Under the pieces are notes generated by a model. It searched no databases and was not told the origin of the DNA. It saw only the letters and a program-made list of their open reading frames with translations. This document shows positions 6,727 to 14,894 of a stretch of 39,002 bases of DNA, piece by piece. A program made the translations under genes and the position numbers. Position 1 is the first letter of the stretch. Each line of letters begins with the position of its first letter. Source of the DNA: Prado023 sp039812125 (GTDB lineage: Bacteria; Actinomycetota; Actinomycetes; S36-B12; CAIYMF01); assembly GCA_039812125.1 (NCBI GenBank), contig JBDHZV010000013.1:1-39002 (forward strand), given 5' to 3'.

Positions 6727-8088
6727 ATGGCCCCTCCCACGACCGACGACCTGCGCGCGGCGGTGGCCGCCGCGATGCCCGCCCTGCGTGCCGACCTCGA
6801 GGACCTCGTGCGCATCCCCAGCGTCAGCCGGGAGGGCTCGACGTCGCCGGACGTGGCCCGCAGCGCCGAGGCGGTGGCCACGCTGCTGGCCGACGCCGGG
6901 ATGGCGGACGTGCAGGTGCTGTCCGTGCTGGACGGTGCCCCGGCGGTGGTGGGGCGCATCCCGGCGCCGGCCGGCGCCCCCACCGTCCTGCTGTACGCCC
7001 ACCACGACGTGCAGCCGGCGGGGGATCCCGCCGCGTGGACGGCCGACGCCTTCGATCCCGTGGAGCGCGGCGGGCGGCTCTACGGCCGTGGCGCCGCCGA
7101 CGACAAGGCCGGCGTGGTCGCCCACCTGGGGGCGTTGCGCGTGCTGGGGGAGGCGTTCCCGGACGGCCTGCCGGTGGGCGTGACCGTGCTGGTCGAGGGC
7201 GAGGAGGAGATCGGCTCGCCCACGATCACGCCGTTCCTGCAGGAGTACGCCGACCTGCTGCGTGCCGACGTGGTGGTCATCGCCGACTCGTCGAACTGGA
7301 CGGCGGACGTGCCCGGGTTCACCACGACCCTGCGAGGGCTGGTCGAGGTGTACGTGGAGGTGCGCACCCACAGCGGTGCCCAGCACTCGGGGCTGTATGG
7401 CGGGCTGTTCCCCGACGCGCTCAGCGCGCTGTGCCGGACCCTGGCCGCCCTGCACGACGAGTCCGGCGCGGTGGCGGTCCCCGGGCTGGTGTCCGCCCCC
7501 GACCCGGCGCTGGAGGTCGACGAGGCCGCGATGCGCTCCGAGGCCGGGGTGCTGCCGGGGGTGGCCAGCATCGGCCACGGGTCCGCCGCGGCGCGGCTGT
7601 GGGCGCGGCCGGCGGTCTCGGTGCTCGGCATCGACGCCCCGGCGACCGCCGAGGCCGGCAACGTCCTGCTGCCCGCGGCCCGGGCCAAGGTCAGCCTGCG
7701 GATCGCCCCCGGGCAGGATCCGGCGGCCGCCCAGCAGGCCCTGGCCGACCACCTGGTGGCCAGCGCGCCGTGGGGGGTGACGGTTCGCTGCACCCCGGGG
7801 TCGGCGGGGCAGGCCGTGTCGGTCGTCCCGGCGGGGCCGGGCGCGGAGGTCGCGCGCGCGGCGTTCGCCGACGCCTGGGACGGCGTCTCGCCGGTCGAGA
7901 TCGGCATCGGCGGGTCGATCCCGTTCATCGGCGACATCGCCGCGCAGTTCCCCGACGCCACCGTCCTGGTGGTCGGCCCCGGCGATCCCGCCAGCTGCTG
8001 GCACGGCCCCGACGAGAGCGTGGACCTCGAGGTGCTGCGACGGCTGACCCTGGCCGAGGTGCTGATGCTCGCGCGCCTCGGAGGCTGA
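6727..8088 (+). CDS. M20 family metallopeptidase (dipeptidase)
   Basis: 453 residues, the usual size for M20 dipeptidases, which hydrolyse dipeptides or acylated amino acids with a two-zinc site in the cytoplasm. Ligand motifs are clear: AHHDVQP (His92, Asp94), GRGAADDKAG (bridging Asp near 125), and VEGEEEIGS with the general-base/ligand glutamates near 159-160. A lid/dimerisation domain follows, with GLVEVYVEVRTHSGAQHSGLYGG giving the histidine that completes the partner site. The C-terminal IGIGGSIPFI and DESVDLE segments complete the catalytic domain. No signal peptide. The ATG is 54 nt after the pseudoprotease stop and has its own -10-like hexamer, so it may be a separate unit. The substrate cannot be told from sequence. 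Confidence 0.93.
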   Translation: MAPPTTDDLRAAVAAAMPALRADLEDLVRIPSVSREGSTSPDVARSAEAVATLLADAGMADVQVLSVLDGAPAVVGRIPAPAGAPTVLLYAHHDVQPAGDPAAWTADAFDPVERGGRLYGRGAADDKAGVVAHLGALRVLGEAFPDGLPVGVTVLVEGEEEIGSPTITPFLQEYADLLRADVVVIADSSNWTADVPGFTTTLRGLVEVYVEVRTHSGAQHSGLYGGLFPDALSALCRTLAALHDESGAVAVPGLVSAPDPALEVDEAAMRSEAGVLPGVASIGHGSAAARLWARPAVSVLGIDAPATAEAGNVLLPAARAKVSLRIAPGQDPAAAQQALADHLVASAPWGVTVRCTPGSAGQAVSVVPAGPGAEVARAAFADAWDGVSPVEIGIGGSIPFIGDIAAQFPDATVLVVGPGDPASCWHGPDESVDLEVLRRLTLAEVLMLARLGG

Positions 8089-8160
8089 TCGCTCGCGGCT
8101 GAGTGCTCGCGCGGCTCGTGCTCGCGCAGCTGATGCGCTCGCGGCAGACTGCCCGCGCAG
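8061..8160. repeat. Degenerate short tandem repeat spanning the dipeptidase 3' end
   Basis: A unit close to GCTGATGCGCTCGCGCA recurs about every 15-20 nt: starts near 8061, 8084, 8098, 8114 and 8129, with a last eroded copy (GACTGCCCGCGCA) near 8147. The first copy is in the coding sequence of the dipeptidase (LLMLARL) and the rest are between its stop and tRNA-Arg. Each copy keeps GCTCGCG. No complete gene is encoded here. Confidence 0.55.
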
Positions 8161-8175
8161 ATGGGAGGTGATGGG

Positions 8176-8247
8176 TGCCCCCGGCAGGATTCGAACCTGC
8201 GCGCATGGCTCCGGAGGCCACTGCTCTATCCCCTGAGCTACGGGGGC
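8176..8247 (-). tRNA. tRNA-Arg, anticodon CCG
   Basis: On the minus strand a full cloverleaf is readable: acceptor GCCCCCG/CGGGGGC (7 bp), bases 8-9 TA, D-arm GCTC-AGGGGATA-GAGC, anticodon arm GTGGC-CTCCGGA-GCCAT, variable loop GCGC, T-arm GCAGG-TTCGAAT-CCTGC, and discriminator A. The anticodon CCG (complement of 8212-8214) reads the Arg codon CGG, which is heavily used here. The next bases are CCC, so the terminal CCA is not encoded and must be added by nucleotidyltransferase. The gene lies just upstream of argS, divergently, with a promoter at 8261-8289. Confidence 0.96.
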
Positions 8248-8260
8248 CAGGGCGGTGCCC

Positions 8261-8289
8261 ATCGTAGCGTCCGGCCGGGGTGCCCCCAA
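8261..8289 (-). promoter_or_regulatory. Promoter of tRNA-Arg
   Basis: On the minus strand TTGGGG (8289-8284), a 17-nt spacer, and TACGAT (8266-8261) form a good sigma-70-type promoter. The -10 ends 13 nt before the mature 5' end of the tRNA, leaving only a short leader for RNase P to remove. Confidence 0.6.
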
Positions 8290-8337
8290 ATCCCCGGGGG
8301 TCCGGGCACACCCGGCGGGGGGGTCGGGCTGCCCGAC

Positions 8338-8343
8338 TACCAT
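8338..8343 (+). promoter_or_regulatory. -10 of leaderless argS
   Basis: TACCAT ends exactly 7 nt before the ATG at 8351. The alternative ATG at 8342 lies inside this hexamer, so if the promoter is real the ATG at 8351 is the start. No Shine-Dalgarno is present. Confidence 0.5.
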
Positions 8344-8350
8344 GGCGCCC

Positions 8351-10015
8351 ATGACTCCTGACGCCCTGGCCGCCCTCGTCACGGCCGCCGTCACGGAGCT
8401 CGTGGGGTCCGGCCAGCTGGCGCTCCCCCCGGGCCACCGGGTGGCGGCGAAGGTCGAACGGCCCCGCAACCGCGAGCACGGCGACTACGCCACCACGGTT
8501 GCCCTCACCCTCGCCCGGGCGGCCGGTCGGCCCCCCGTCGAGATCGGCACCCTGCTGGCCGCCCAGCTCGAGCAGAGCCCGGCCATCGCCCGCGCCGAGG
8601 TCGCCGGGCCGGGCTTCGTCAACATCACGCTGGAGACCGCCACCCAGGGCGAGGTGGCCGCCCGGATCGTCGTCGAGGGCGACCACTACGGCCGGGGCAC
8701 CACCCAGGCCGGCCGGTGGATCAACGTCGAGTTCATCTCCGCCAACCCGACGGGGCCCATCCACCTGGGGCACACCCGCTGGGCGGCGGTCGGCGACGCG
8801 ATCGCCCGGGTGCTGGCGGCGCAGGGCGCCGACGTGACCCGCGAGTTCTACATCAACGACCGCGGCGTGCAGATGGACCGCTTCGGCGAGTCCCTCATGA
8901 ACGCCGCGCACGGCCTGCCGGCACCGGAGAACGGCTACCACGGCGGCTACATCAAGGACATCGCCGCCGAGATCGTGGCCAACGACCCGCACATCGTGGA
9001 CCTGCCGGTGGACCGGCAGCTGCCCACCTTCCGGGAGCTGGGCTACCGGCTGCAGCTGACGGCCCAGCAGGAGAGCCTGGAGCGGTTCGCGACCCACTTC
9101 GACGTGTGGTCCTCCGAGCGGGCGCTGCACGAGTCCGGGGCCGTGGAGCGGGCGTTCGAGCGGCTGCGCGAGCAGGGCCACGTGTACGAGGCCGACGGCG
9201 CGGTGTGGCTGCGCACGACCGACTTCGACGACGACAAGGACCGGGTCCTGGTCAAGGCCGACGGCGAGCTCACCTACTTCGCCTCCGACACCGCGTACTA
9301 CGTCGACAAGCGGATGCGCGGCAACGACCTGTGCATCTACCTGCTCGGCGCCGACCACCACGGCTACGTCAACCGGCTGCGGGCGGTGGCCGCCTGCGCC
9401 GGGGACGACCCGGACTCGGCGATCGAGGTCCTGATCGGCCAGCTGGTCAAGATGGTCAAGGGCGGCGAGGAGGTCCGGCTGAGCAAGCGGGCCGGGCACA
9501 TCATCACGATCGACGACCTGGTCGACGAGGTCGGTGTGGACGCGGCCCGGTACAGCCTGATCCGCTACCCGGTGGACTCCCCGCTCGTGCTCGACGTCGA
9601 CCTGCTGCTGCGGCGCACCAACGACAACCCCGTGTTCTACGTGCAGTACGGGTCCGCGCGGATCGCCTCGGTGCTGCGCAACGCCGCGGACCTGGGCATC
9701 GACTGGCGCGGCGCCCCCTTCGAGCCGTCGCTGCTGGACCACGAGCGGGAGAACGACCTGCTCGGCGTCCTGGCGGAGTTCCCGCGGGTGGTCGCCTCGG
9801 CTGCCGAGCTGCGCGAGCCGCACCGGGTGGCGCGCTACCTCGAGGGCCTCGCGACGGCCTACCACCGGTTCTACGACGCCTGCCGGGTGCTCCCGATGGG
9901 CGAGGAGCCGGTCGGCGGCCTGCACGTGGCCCGGCTCTGGCTGTGCGCGGCCTCTCGCCAGGTCCTGGTCAACGGGCTGGACCTGCTCGGGGTGAGCGCG
10001 CCGGAGCGGATGTAG
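8351..10015 (+). CDS. argS: Arginine-tRNA ligase
   Basis: 554 residues, normal for bacterial ArgRS, the class I synthetase that charges tRNA-Arg in the cytoplasm. The N-terminal additional domain (about 1-110) ends in GPGFVNITL. The HIGH motif appears as ANPTGPIHLGHTRW. The KMSKS region is the ArgRS-type degenerate form VRLSKRAGHIITIDDLV. The C-terminal DALR anticodon-binding domain is recognisable from NPVFYVQYGSARI onward and ends in VLVNGLDLLGVSAPERM, a typical ArgRS ending. The start at 8351 (MTPDALAALV) is preferred to 8342 or to a far upstream ATG at 8255, because a -10 hexamer sits 7 nt before it. The cognate tRNA-Arg(CCG) gene lies just upstream on the other strand. Confidence 0.98.
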   Translation: MTPDALAALVTAAVTELVGSGQLALPPGHRVAAKVERPRNREHGDYATTVALTLARAAGRPPVEIGTLLAAQLEQSPAIARAEVAGPGFVNITLETATQGEVAARIVVEGDHYGRGTTQAGRWINVEFISANPTGPIHLGHTRWAAVGDAIARVLAAQGADVTREFYINDRGVQMDRFGESLMNAAHGLPAPENGYHGGYIKDIAAEIVANDPHIVDLPVDRQLPTFRELGYRLQLTAQQESLERFATHFDVWSSERALHESGAVERAFERLREQGHVYEADGAVWLRTTDFDDDKDRVLVKADGELTYFASDTAYYVDKRMRGNDLCIYLLGADHHGYVNRLRAVAACAGDDPDSAIEVLIGQLVKMVKGGEEVRLSKRAGHIITIDDLVDEVGVDAARYSLIRYPVDSPLVLDVDLLLRRTNDNPVFYVQYGSARIASVLRNAADLGIDWRGAPFEPSLLDHERENDLLGVLAEFPRVVASAAELREPHRVARYLEGLATAYHRFYDACRVLPMGEEPVGGLHVARLWLCAASRQVLVNGLDLLGVSAPERM

Positions 10016-10023
10016 CCGCCCGG

Positions 10024-11001
10024 ATGGCTGCCCGCACCCGCCCCGACCCGGTCGGGCGTGCCCGCGAGGAGGGGGCCTCGCCGTTCCTGGTCGCCGTGGT
10101 GCGACGGGTGCACGGGTGGTGGCCGCCGGGGGGTCGGGCCGTGGGCTTCTGGGTGGCCGTGTACGGCCGGTTCGTCCGGCACCGGGGCTCGGTGCTGGCC
10201 GGTGGCCTGGCCTTCTTCGGGCTGCTGTCGCTGGTGCCGTCGCTGGTCGTCCTGGGCGCCGTGGTGGCCCTCACGATCAACCCCGCGACGTTCGTCTCCG
10301 AGGTCCAGCAGGTGCTGGCCCAGCAGCCCGAGCTGCTGGCCGCGCTGCAGCCGGCGCTGACCGAGATCGCGGGCATGGGCAGCGTGCGGCTGTCGTCGGT
10401 GGGCGCAGCGGGGATCGCCAGCGTCCTGGTCGCGCTGTACGCCGCCAGCCGGTTCGTCTACGTCGGCCGGCAGGTCCTCGACGTGGCGTTCGAGCTCGAG
10501 CCGCGGGCCCCGACCCTGCTCAGCCGCGGCGTGGCGATCCTGATCACGCTGGCGGCCCAGCTGGCGGTCGTCCTCGGGGTCGTGGTGCTCACGGTGGTGC
10601 CCCGGGTGCTCGACGCCCTGGGCATCGGTGGCGCGTACGCCGAGAGCATCCGGCTGATCCGGGCCCCGGTCGCGACGGTCATCGTGTACCTGCTGCTCAC
10701 CGCCTCGATGCGATTCGGCATCCACGTCCGCGGCCGGGTGCCGTGGCTGAACCTCGGGGGGCTGGCGGGCGCCCTGCTGGTGCTGGTGGGCACGTTCGGC
10801 CTGGGCTGGTACCTGACCAACTCGGCGACGTACAGCCAGATCGTGGCCGTGCTCGGCGGCGTCATCGCCCTGGAGATCTGGCTCTACGTGGTCGGGCTGG
10901 CCATCGTGGCGGCCGCCGAGGTCGAGGGCGTGCGGTGCGGGTTCCGGCGCCGGGACCTCCTCGACCCGGTGTCGGCGGGGGAGCCGTCCCAGCCTGCGTA
11001 G
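10024..11001 (+). CDS. YihY/BrkB family membrane protein
   Basis: 325 residues with about six transmembrane helices. The N-terminal cytoplasmic segment leads into RHRGSVLAGGLAFFGLLSLVPSLVVLGAVVAL, the signature first helix of the YihY (formerly 'ribonuclease BN') family. The core motif LEPRAPTLLSRGVAILITLAAQLAVV and the conserved FGLGWYLTNSATYSQIVAVLGGVI with LEIWLYVVGLAIVAAAEVEGV near the end are family hallmarks. The tRNase activity once ascribed to this family is not supported; its true function is unknown. The ATG is 8 nt after the argS stop with no clear ribosome-binding site, which suggests coupling to argS. The end of the gene contains the lysA promoter. Confidence 0.93.
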   Translation: MAARTRPDPVGRAREEGASPFLVAVVRRVHGWWPPGGRAVGFWVAVYGRFVRHRGSVLAGGLAFFGLLSLVPSLVVLGAVVALTINPATFVSEVQQVLAQQPELLAALQPALTEIAGMGSVRLSSVGAAGIASVLVALYAASRFVYVGRQVLDVAFELEPRAPTLLSRGVAILITLAAQLAVVLGVVVLTVVPRVLDALGIGGAYAESIRLIRAPVATVIVYLLLTASMRFGIHVRGRVPWLNLGGLAGALLVLVGTFGLGWYLTNSATYSQIVAVLGGVIALEIWLYVVGLAIVAAAEVEGVRCGFRRRDLLDPVSAGEPSQPA

Positions 11002-11004
11002 GCT
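10999..11004 (+). promoter_or_regulatory. -10 of leaderless lysA
   Basis: TAGGCT, overlapping the TAG stop of the YihY-family gene, ends 7 nt before the lysA ATG. This hexamer and spacing recur at the AAA ATPase gene. No Shine-Dalgarno is visible between the two. Confidence 0.55.
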
Positions 11005-11011
11005 TGCCCCC

Positions 11012-12457
11012 ATGCGCGCCCATCCCGCCGGACCCCTGCACGGCGACGGCCTGACCGCCGCCCCGCAGGCCCCCGCCGCCCCGCAGCCCGCTGAGCTGGC
11101 CGCCCTCGACGCCCACGTGTGGCCGCGGACCGCGCGGCGCGACGACGACGGGGTGCTGGTGGTGGGCGGTGCCCGGGCCACCGACGTGGTGGCCGTGCAC
11201 GGCACGCCGACGATGCTGCTCGACGAGTCCGACTTCCGGGCCCGCGCTGCGGCCTTCCGGACCGCGTACGCCGACCCGCAGGCACCCGGCGACGTGGCCT
11301 TCGCCGGCAAGGCGTTCCTGAGCGCGACGACCCTGCGATGGCTGGCCGAGGAGGGGCTGGGCCTGGACACCTGCTCCGGTGGCGAGCTCGCCCTGGCGCT
11401 GGCGGCCGGGTTCCCCGCGGAGCGGATCACCCTGCACGGCAACAACAAGTCCGACGCCGAGCTGCGGGCGGGCCTGGCCGCGGGGGTCGGCCGGTTCGTC
11501 GTGGACTCCCTCGAGGAGGTCGACCGCCTGGCCAACCTCGCCGGCGAGGCGGGGGTCCGGGCCGCGGTGCTGGTCCGCGTCACCGCCGGCGTCGAGGCGC
11601 ACACCCACGAGTTCATCGCCACGGCCCACGAGGACCAGAAGTTCGGGCTGTCGCTGGCCTCCGGCGTGGCACGCACCGGGGTGCTGGCGGTCGCGGCCCG
11701 TCCTGAGCTGCAGCTGCGGGGCATCCACTCGCACATCGGCTCGCAGATCTTCGACACCGCCGGCTTCGAGGTCGCGGCCCACCGGGTGGTGGCCTTCATC
11801 GCCGACCTCGCGCAGGTCGACGGCGTGTCCGTCGAGGAGCTCAACCTGGGTGGCGGCATGGGCATCGCCTACCTGCCCACCGACGATCCCGTCAGCCCCG
11901 ACCAGATGGCCACGGCGCTGCGGGGGATCGTGGCCACCGAGTGCCAGCGGCGCGGGATCGCGCTGCCGCGGCTGGCGGTCGAGCCCGGTCGCGCCATCGT
12001 CGGACCCAGCATGGTGACGCTCTACGAGGTCGGCACCATCAAGACGGTGGAGTACGCCAGCGCTGCGTACCGCACCTACGTGTCGGTCGACGGCGGCATG
12101 AGCGACAACATCCGCACGGCCCTGTACGACGCCGACTACACCGTCACCGTGGCCAACCGGGTGTCTGCGGCACCGCCGATGCGCGTCCGCGTCGTCGGCA
12201 GGCACTGCGAGTCCGGCGACGTCCTCGTGCGCGACACCTGGCTGCCCTCCGACCTGAGCCGCGGGGACCTGCTGGCGGTGGCCGCCACCGGGGCGTACTG
12301 CCGCTCGATGGCGTCCTGCTACAACTACGTGGGGCGCCCGCCGGTCGTGGCCGCACGCGACGGGGCGCTGGCGACGGTGCTGCGCCGCGAGCTCGTGAGC
12401 GACCTGTTCGCCCTCGACGCCGGACTCGCGGGCACCGATGCCGGCGGGGGCGCGTGA
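11012..12457 (+). CDS. lysA: Diaminopimelate decarboxylase
   Basis: 481 residues. Catalyses the last step of lysine synthesis, meso-diaminopimelate to lysine, with pyridoxal phosphate. Fold-type III alanine-racemase-like barrel: the PLP lysine is in DVAFAGKAFL (Lys100). HGNNKSDAEL and IHSHIGSQIFD are phosphate/substrate segments. GGGMGIAY forms the glycine-rich PLP-phosphate loop, and VEPGRAIVG follows. The C-terminal beta domain carries SVDGGMSDNIRTALYDADY and GRHCESGDVLVRD, whose Cys completes the partner active site. The N-terminal ~35 residues are a Pro/Ala-rich extension, as in other actinobacterial LysA. It heads the aspartate-family run lysA-hom-thrC-thrB. Confidence 0.98.
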   Translation: MRAHPAGPLHGDGLTAAPQAPAAPQPAELAALDAHVWPRTARRDDDGVLVVGGARATDVVAVHGTPTMLLDESDFRARAAAFRTAYADPQAPGDVAFAGKAFLSATTLRWLAEEGLGLDTCSGGELALALAAGFPAERITLHGNNKSDAELRAGLAAGVGRFVVDSLEEVDRLANLAGEAGVRAAVLVRVTAGVEAHTHEFIATAHEDQKFGLSLASGVARTGVLAVAARPELQLRGIHSHIGSQIFDTAGFEVAAHRVVAFIADLAQVDGVSVEELNLGGGMGIAYLPTDDPVSPDQMATALRGIVATECQRRGIALPRLAVEPGRAIVGPSMVTLYEVGTIKTVEYASAAYRTYVSVDGGMSDNIRTALYDADYTVTVANRVSAAPPMRVRVVGRHCESGDVLVRDTWLPSDLSRGDLLAVAATGAYCRSMASCYNYVGRPPVVAARDGALATVLRRELVSDLFALDAGLAGTDAGGGA

Positions 12458-12463
12458 GAGAAT
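12458..12463 (+). promoter_or_regulatory. Weak -10-like site before hom
   Basis: GAGAAT directly after the lysA stop would give a leader of about 25 nt that contains the AAGGAG ribosome-binding site. It fits only the NANNNT core and has no -35, so hom may equally be read through from lysA. Confidence 0.25.
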
Positions 12464-12495
12464 CGCAGCCGTCCCGCGCACCAAGGAGTCCCGCC

Positions 12496-13794
12496 ATGCC
12501 CCCGGCACCTGACCAGCTGTCCGTCGTCGTCCTCGGCGGCGGCACCGTCGGGGCGCAGGTGGTGCGGCTCATGGAGGAGCAGGCCCCCGACCTGGCCGCC
12601 CGGGCCGGCACCCGGCTGGTGGTCACCGGCGTCGGGGTGCGCGATGCGTCGCGGGCCCGGCCGGGCATCCGCCCGGAGCTGCTCTCGGCCGACGTCGACG
12701 CGCTGCTGGCCACCGGCCCCGACATCGTCGTCGAGCTGATCGGCGGGCTGTCCCCGGCCCGGGAGCTCGTGCTGCGGGCCCTGCGCTCCGGGGCCTCGGT
12801 GGTGACGGCGAACAAGGCCCTGATCGCCACCGACGGCGCCGAGCTGCACGCCGCGGCCCAGCAGGCCGGCGTGGACCTGTCCTACGAGGCCGCCGTGGCC
12901 GGGGCGATCCCGTTGCTGCGCCCGCTGCGCGAGTCCCTGGCCGGCGACCGGATCCGGCGGGTCCTGGGCATCGTCAACGGGACGACCAACTACATCCTCA
13001 CCCAGATGGAGACCTCGGGGGCCACGTTCGGCGACGCCCTGGCGCGCGCGCAGGCACTGGGCTACGCGGAGGCCGACCCGACCGCCGACGTCGAGGGCCA
13101 TGACGCCGCGGCCAAGGCCGCCATCCTGGCGTCGCTGGCCTTCCACACCCGGGTGACCCTGCAGGACGTCACGGTCGAGGGGATCACGGCCGTCACGGCC
13201 GGGGACATGGCCGCGGCCCAGGAGCTCGGCTACGTCATCAAGCTGCTGGCCGTCGCCGAGCTCATCGAGGATGGCCCGGTTCCGGGGGTGTCGGTGCGGG
13301 TGCACCCGGCGATGGTGCCCGGCACCCATCCGCTGGCCGGGGTCCGCGATGCGTTCAACGCGGTCTTCGTGGAGGCCGACGCCGCGGGCCAGGTGATGTT
13401 CTACGGCCGGGGGGCGGGCGGCACCCCCACCGCCAGCGCGGTGCTCGGTGACCTGGTCGTGGCCGCGCGCAACCGCCTCGCGGGCACCACCGGGTCGGGG
13501 TACTCCTCCTATGCCGGGCTGCCGGTGCTGCCGCCCGGGGCCGCCACGACCGCGTACTCGCTGCACCTGCGCGTCGTCGACCAGCCCGGCGTGCTCGCCG
13601 CGGTCGCCGGGGTGTTCGCCGAGCGCGGGGTCAGCATCCAGAGCCTGTCGCAGACCGGGCGCGGCGCCGAGGCCGAGCTGCTGGTGCGCACCCACAACGC
13701 GCTCGAGTCCGACCTCGCGGCGACCGTGAGCCGGCTGCGCGCCGAGCCAGCGGTGCACGAGGTGCTCAGCGTGATGCGCGTGATCGGGGCATGA
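12496..13794 (+). CDS. hom: Homoserine dehydrogenase
   Basis: 432 residues. Reduces aspartate semialdehyde to homoserine with NAD(P)H, the branch point to threonine and methionine. The nucleotide-binding loop is VVVLGGGTVG (10-19). TANKALIATDG and the substrate/catalytic block IVNGTTNYILTQM are present, as is EADPTADVEGHDAAAKAAILASLAF with the catalytic Asp/Lys region. An ACT domain ends the protein (LRVVDQPGVLAAVAGVFAER, about 350-430), which in this family carries threonine feedback control. The start ATG has an AAGGAG 7 nt upstream. The stop overlaps a possible upstream thrC ATG (ATGA) and thrC follows closely, so hom-thrC-thrB form one operon. Confidence 0.98.
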   Translation: MPPAPDQLSVVVLGGGTVGAQVVRLMEEQAPDLAARAGTRLVVTGVGVRDASRARPGIRPELLSADVDALLATGPDIVVELIGGLSPARELVLRALRSGASVVTANKALIATDGAELHAAAQQAGVDLSYEAAVAGAIPLLRPLRESLAGDRIRRVLGIVNGTTNYILTQMETSGATFGDALARAQALGYAEADPTADVEGHDAAAKAAILASLAFHTRVTLQDVTVEGITAVTAGDMAAAQELGYVIKLLAVAELIEDGPVPGVSVRVHPAMVPGTHPLAGVRDAFNAVFVEADAAGQVMFYGRGAGGTPTASAVLGDLVVAARNRLAGTTGSGYSSYAGLPVLPPGAATTAYSLHLRVVDQPGVLAAVAGVFAERGVSIQSLSQTGRGAEAELLVRTHNALESDLAATVSRLRAEPAVHEVLSVMRVIGA

Positions 13795-13832
13795 CCGTCG
13801 ACCAGGTGCCGTCGGCACCGGAAGGGACCACC

Positions 13833-14894
13833 ATGGCGCAACCGTGGCGGGGAGTGATCCACGAGTACCGCGACCGGATGTCGCTGCCGGCGGACGCGCC
13901 CATCATCACCCTGGCCGAGGGGGGCACCCCGCTGGTGGAGTCCGGGTGGCTCTCGGAGCTGACCGGGTGCCGGGTGATGCTGAAGTTCGACGGCGCCAAC
14001 CCGACCGGGTCCTTCAAGGACCGGGGCATGACGATGGCGATCTCGGTGGCAGCCCACGAGGGTGCCAGGGCGGTGATCTGCGCGTCCACCGGCAACACGT
14101 CGGCCTCGGCGGCCGCCTACGCCGCGCGGGCCGGGATGACGCCGGCAGTGCTGGTGCCCGACGGCAAGATCGCGATGGGCAAGCTCGCCCAGGCGATCGC
14201 GCACGGCGCCTCGCTGCTGCAGGTGGACGGCAACTTCGACGACTGCCTGCGGGTCGCCCGCGAGCTGTCCGACACCTACCCGGTGGCCCTGGTCAACTCG
14301 GTGAACCCGGCGCGGATCGAGGGGCAGAAGAGCGCGGCGTTCGAGGTCGTCGACATCCTCGGCGACGCCCCCGACATCCACGTGCTGCCGGTGGGCAACG
14401 CCGGCAACATCACCGCCTACTGGGCCGGCTACCGCGAGTACGCCGCCGACGGCCCGGCCACCCATGCCCCCCGGATGTGGGGGTTCCAGGCCGAGGGGGC
14501 CGCCCCCATCGTCCGCGGAGCTCCCGTCGAGCACCCGGAGACCATCGCAACGGCCATCCGGATCGGCAACCCGGCGTCCTGGGCGCAGGCGGTCGCCGCC
14601 CGCGACGACTCGGGCGGCGTGATCGACATGGTCAGCGACGAGCAGATCCTGGCCGCGCACCTGGCCCTGGCCGCGCGCGACGGCGTGTACTGCGAGCCGG
14701 CCTCCGCGGCTTCGGCGGCGGGCCTCGTGGCCGCGCACGCGGCCGGGCGGGTGGACCCCGGGCAGACCATCGTGTGCACGCTGACCGGCCATGGGCTGAA
14801 GGACACCCAGTGGGCCCTGGCCCGGGCGACGTCGCCGACCGTGATCCCCGTCGACGTGCGCGCAGCCGCGGTGGCCCTCGGGCTGGTCGACTGA
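13833..14894 (+). CDS. thrC: Threonine synthase
   Basis: 353 residues. Converts O-phosphohomoserine to threonine with PLP. The lysine is in NPTGSFKDRGM (Lys62). The STGNTSASAAAYAARAG block and the phosphate loop VGNAGNITAY are typical, and the ending contains EPASAASAAGL and TGHGLKDTQWA. The start is set at 13833 because MAQPWRGVIHEYRDR is the usual beginning for actinobacterial ThrC and GGAAGGG lies about 7 nt before it. An ATG at 13791 in the same frame overlaps the hom stop and would add 14 residues. The stop shares one base with the thrB ATG (TGATG), coupling product flow HSD - HK - TS. Confidence 0.97.
   Translation: MAQPWRGVIHEYRDRMSLPADAPIITLAEGGTPLVESGWLSELTGCRVMLKFDGANPTGSFKDRGMTMAISVAAHEGARAVICASTGNTSASAAAYAARAGMTPAVLVPDGKIAMGKLAQAIAHGASLLQVDGNFDDCLRVARELSDTYPVALVNSVNPARIEGQKSAAFEVVDILGDAPDIHVLPVGNAGNITAYWAGYREYAADGPATHAPRMWGFQAEGAAPIVRGAPVEHPETIATAIRIGNPASWAQAVAARDDSGGVIDMVSDEQILAAHLALAARDGVYCEPASAASAAGLVAAHAAGRVDPGQTIVCTLTGHGLKDTQWALARATSPTVIPVDVRAAAVALGLVD

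Noticed and set aside
8176..8247. tRNA-Arg as an attachment site of an integrated element
   Set aside because: No integrase and no second copy of the tRNA 3' end was seen in the window.
8255..8350. Earlier argS starts at 8255 or 8342
   Set aside because: The first runs through non-conserved sequence next to the tRNA promoter, and the second lies inside the -10 hexamer TACCAT.
8161..8361. Small plus-strand frame beginning MGGDGCPRQDSNLRAW
   Set aside because: It is the antisense of tRNA-Arg; this peptide is a well-known artefact of translated tRNA genes.
11005..11011. Lysine riboswitch before lysA
   Set aside because: lysA appears leaderless and directly follows the upstream gene, leaving no room for an aptamer.
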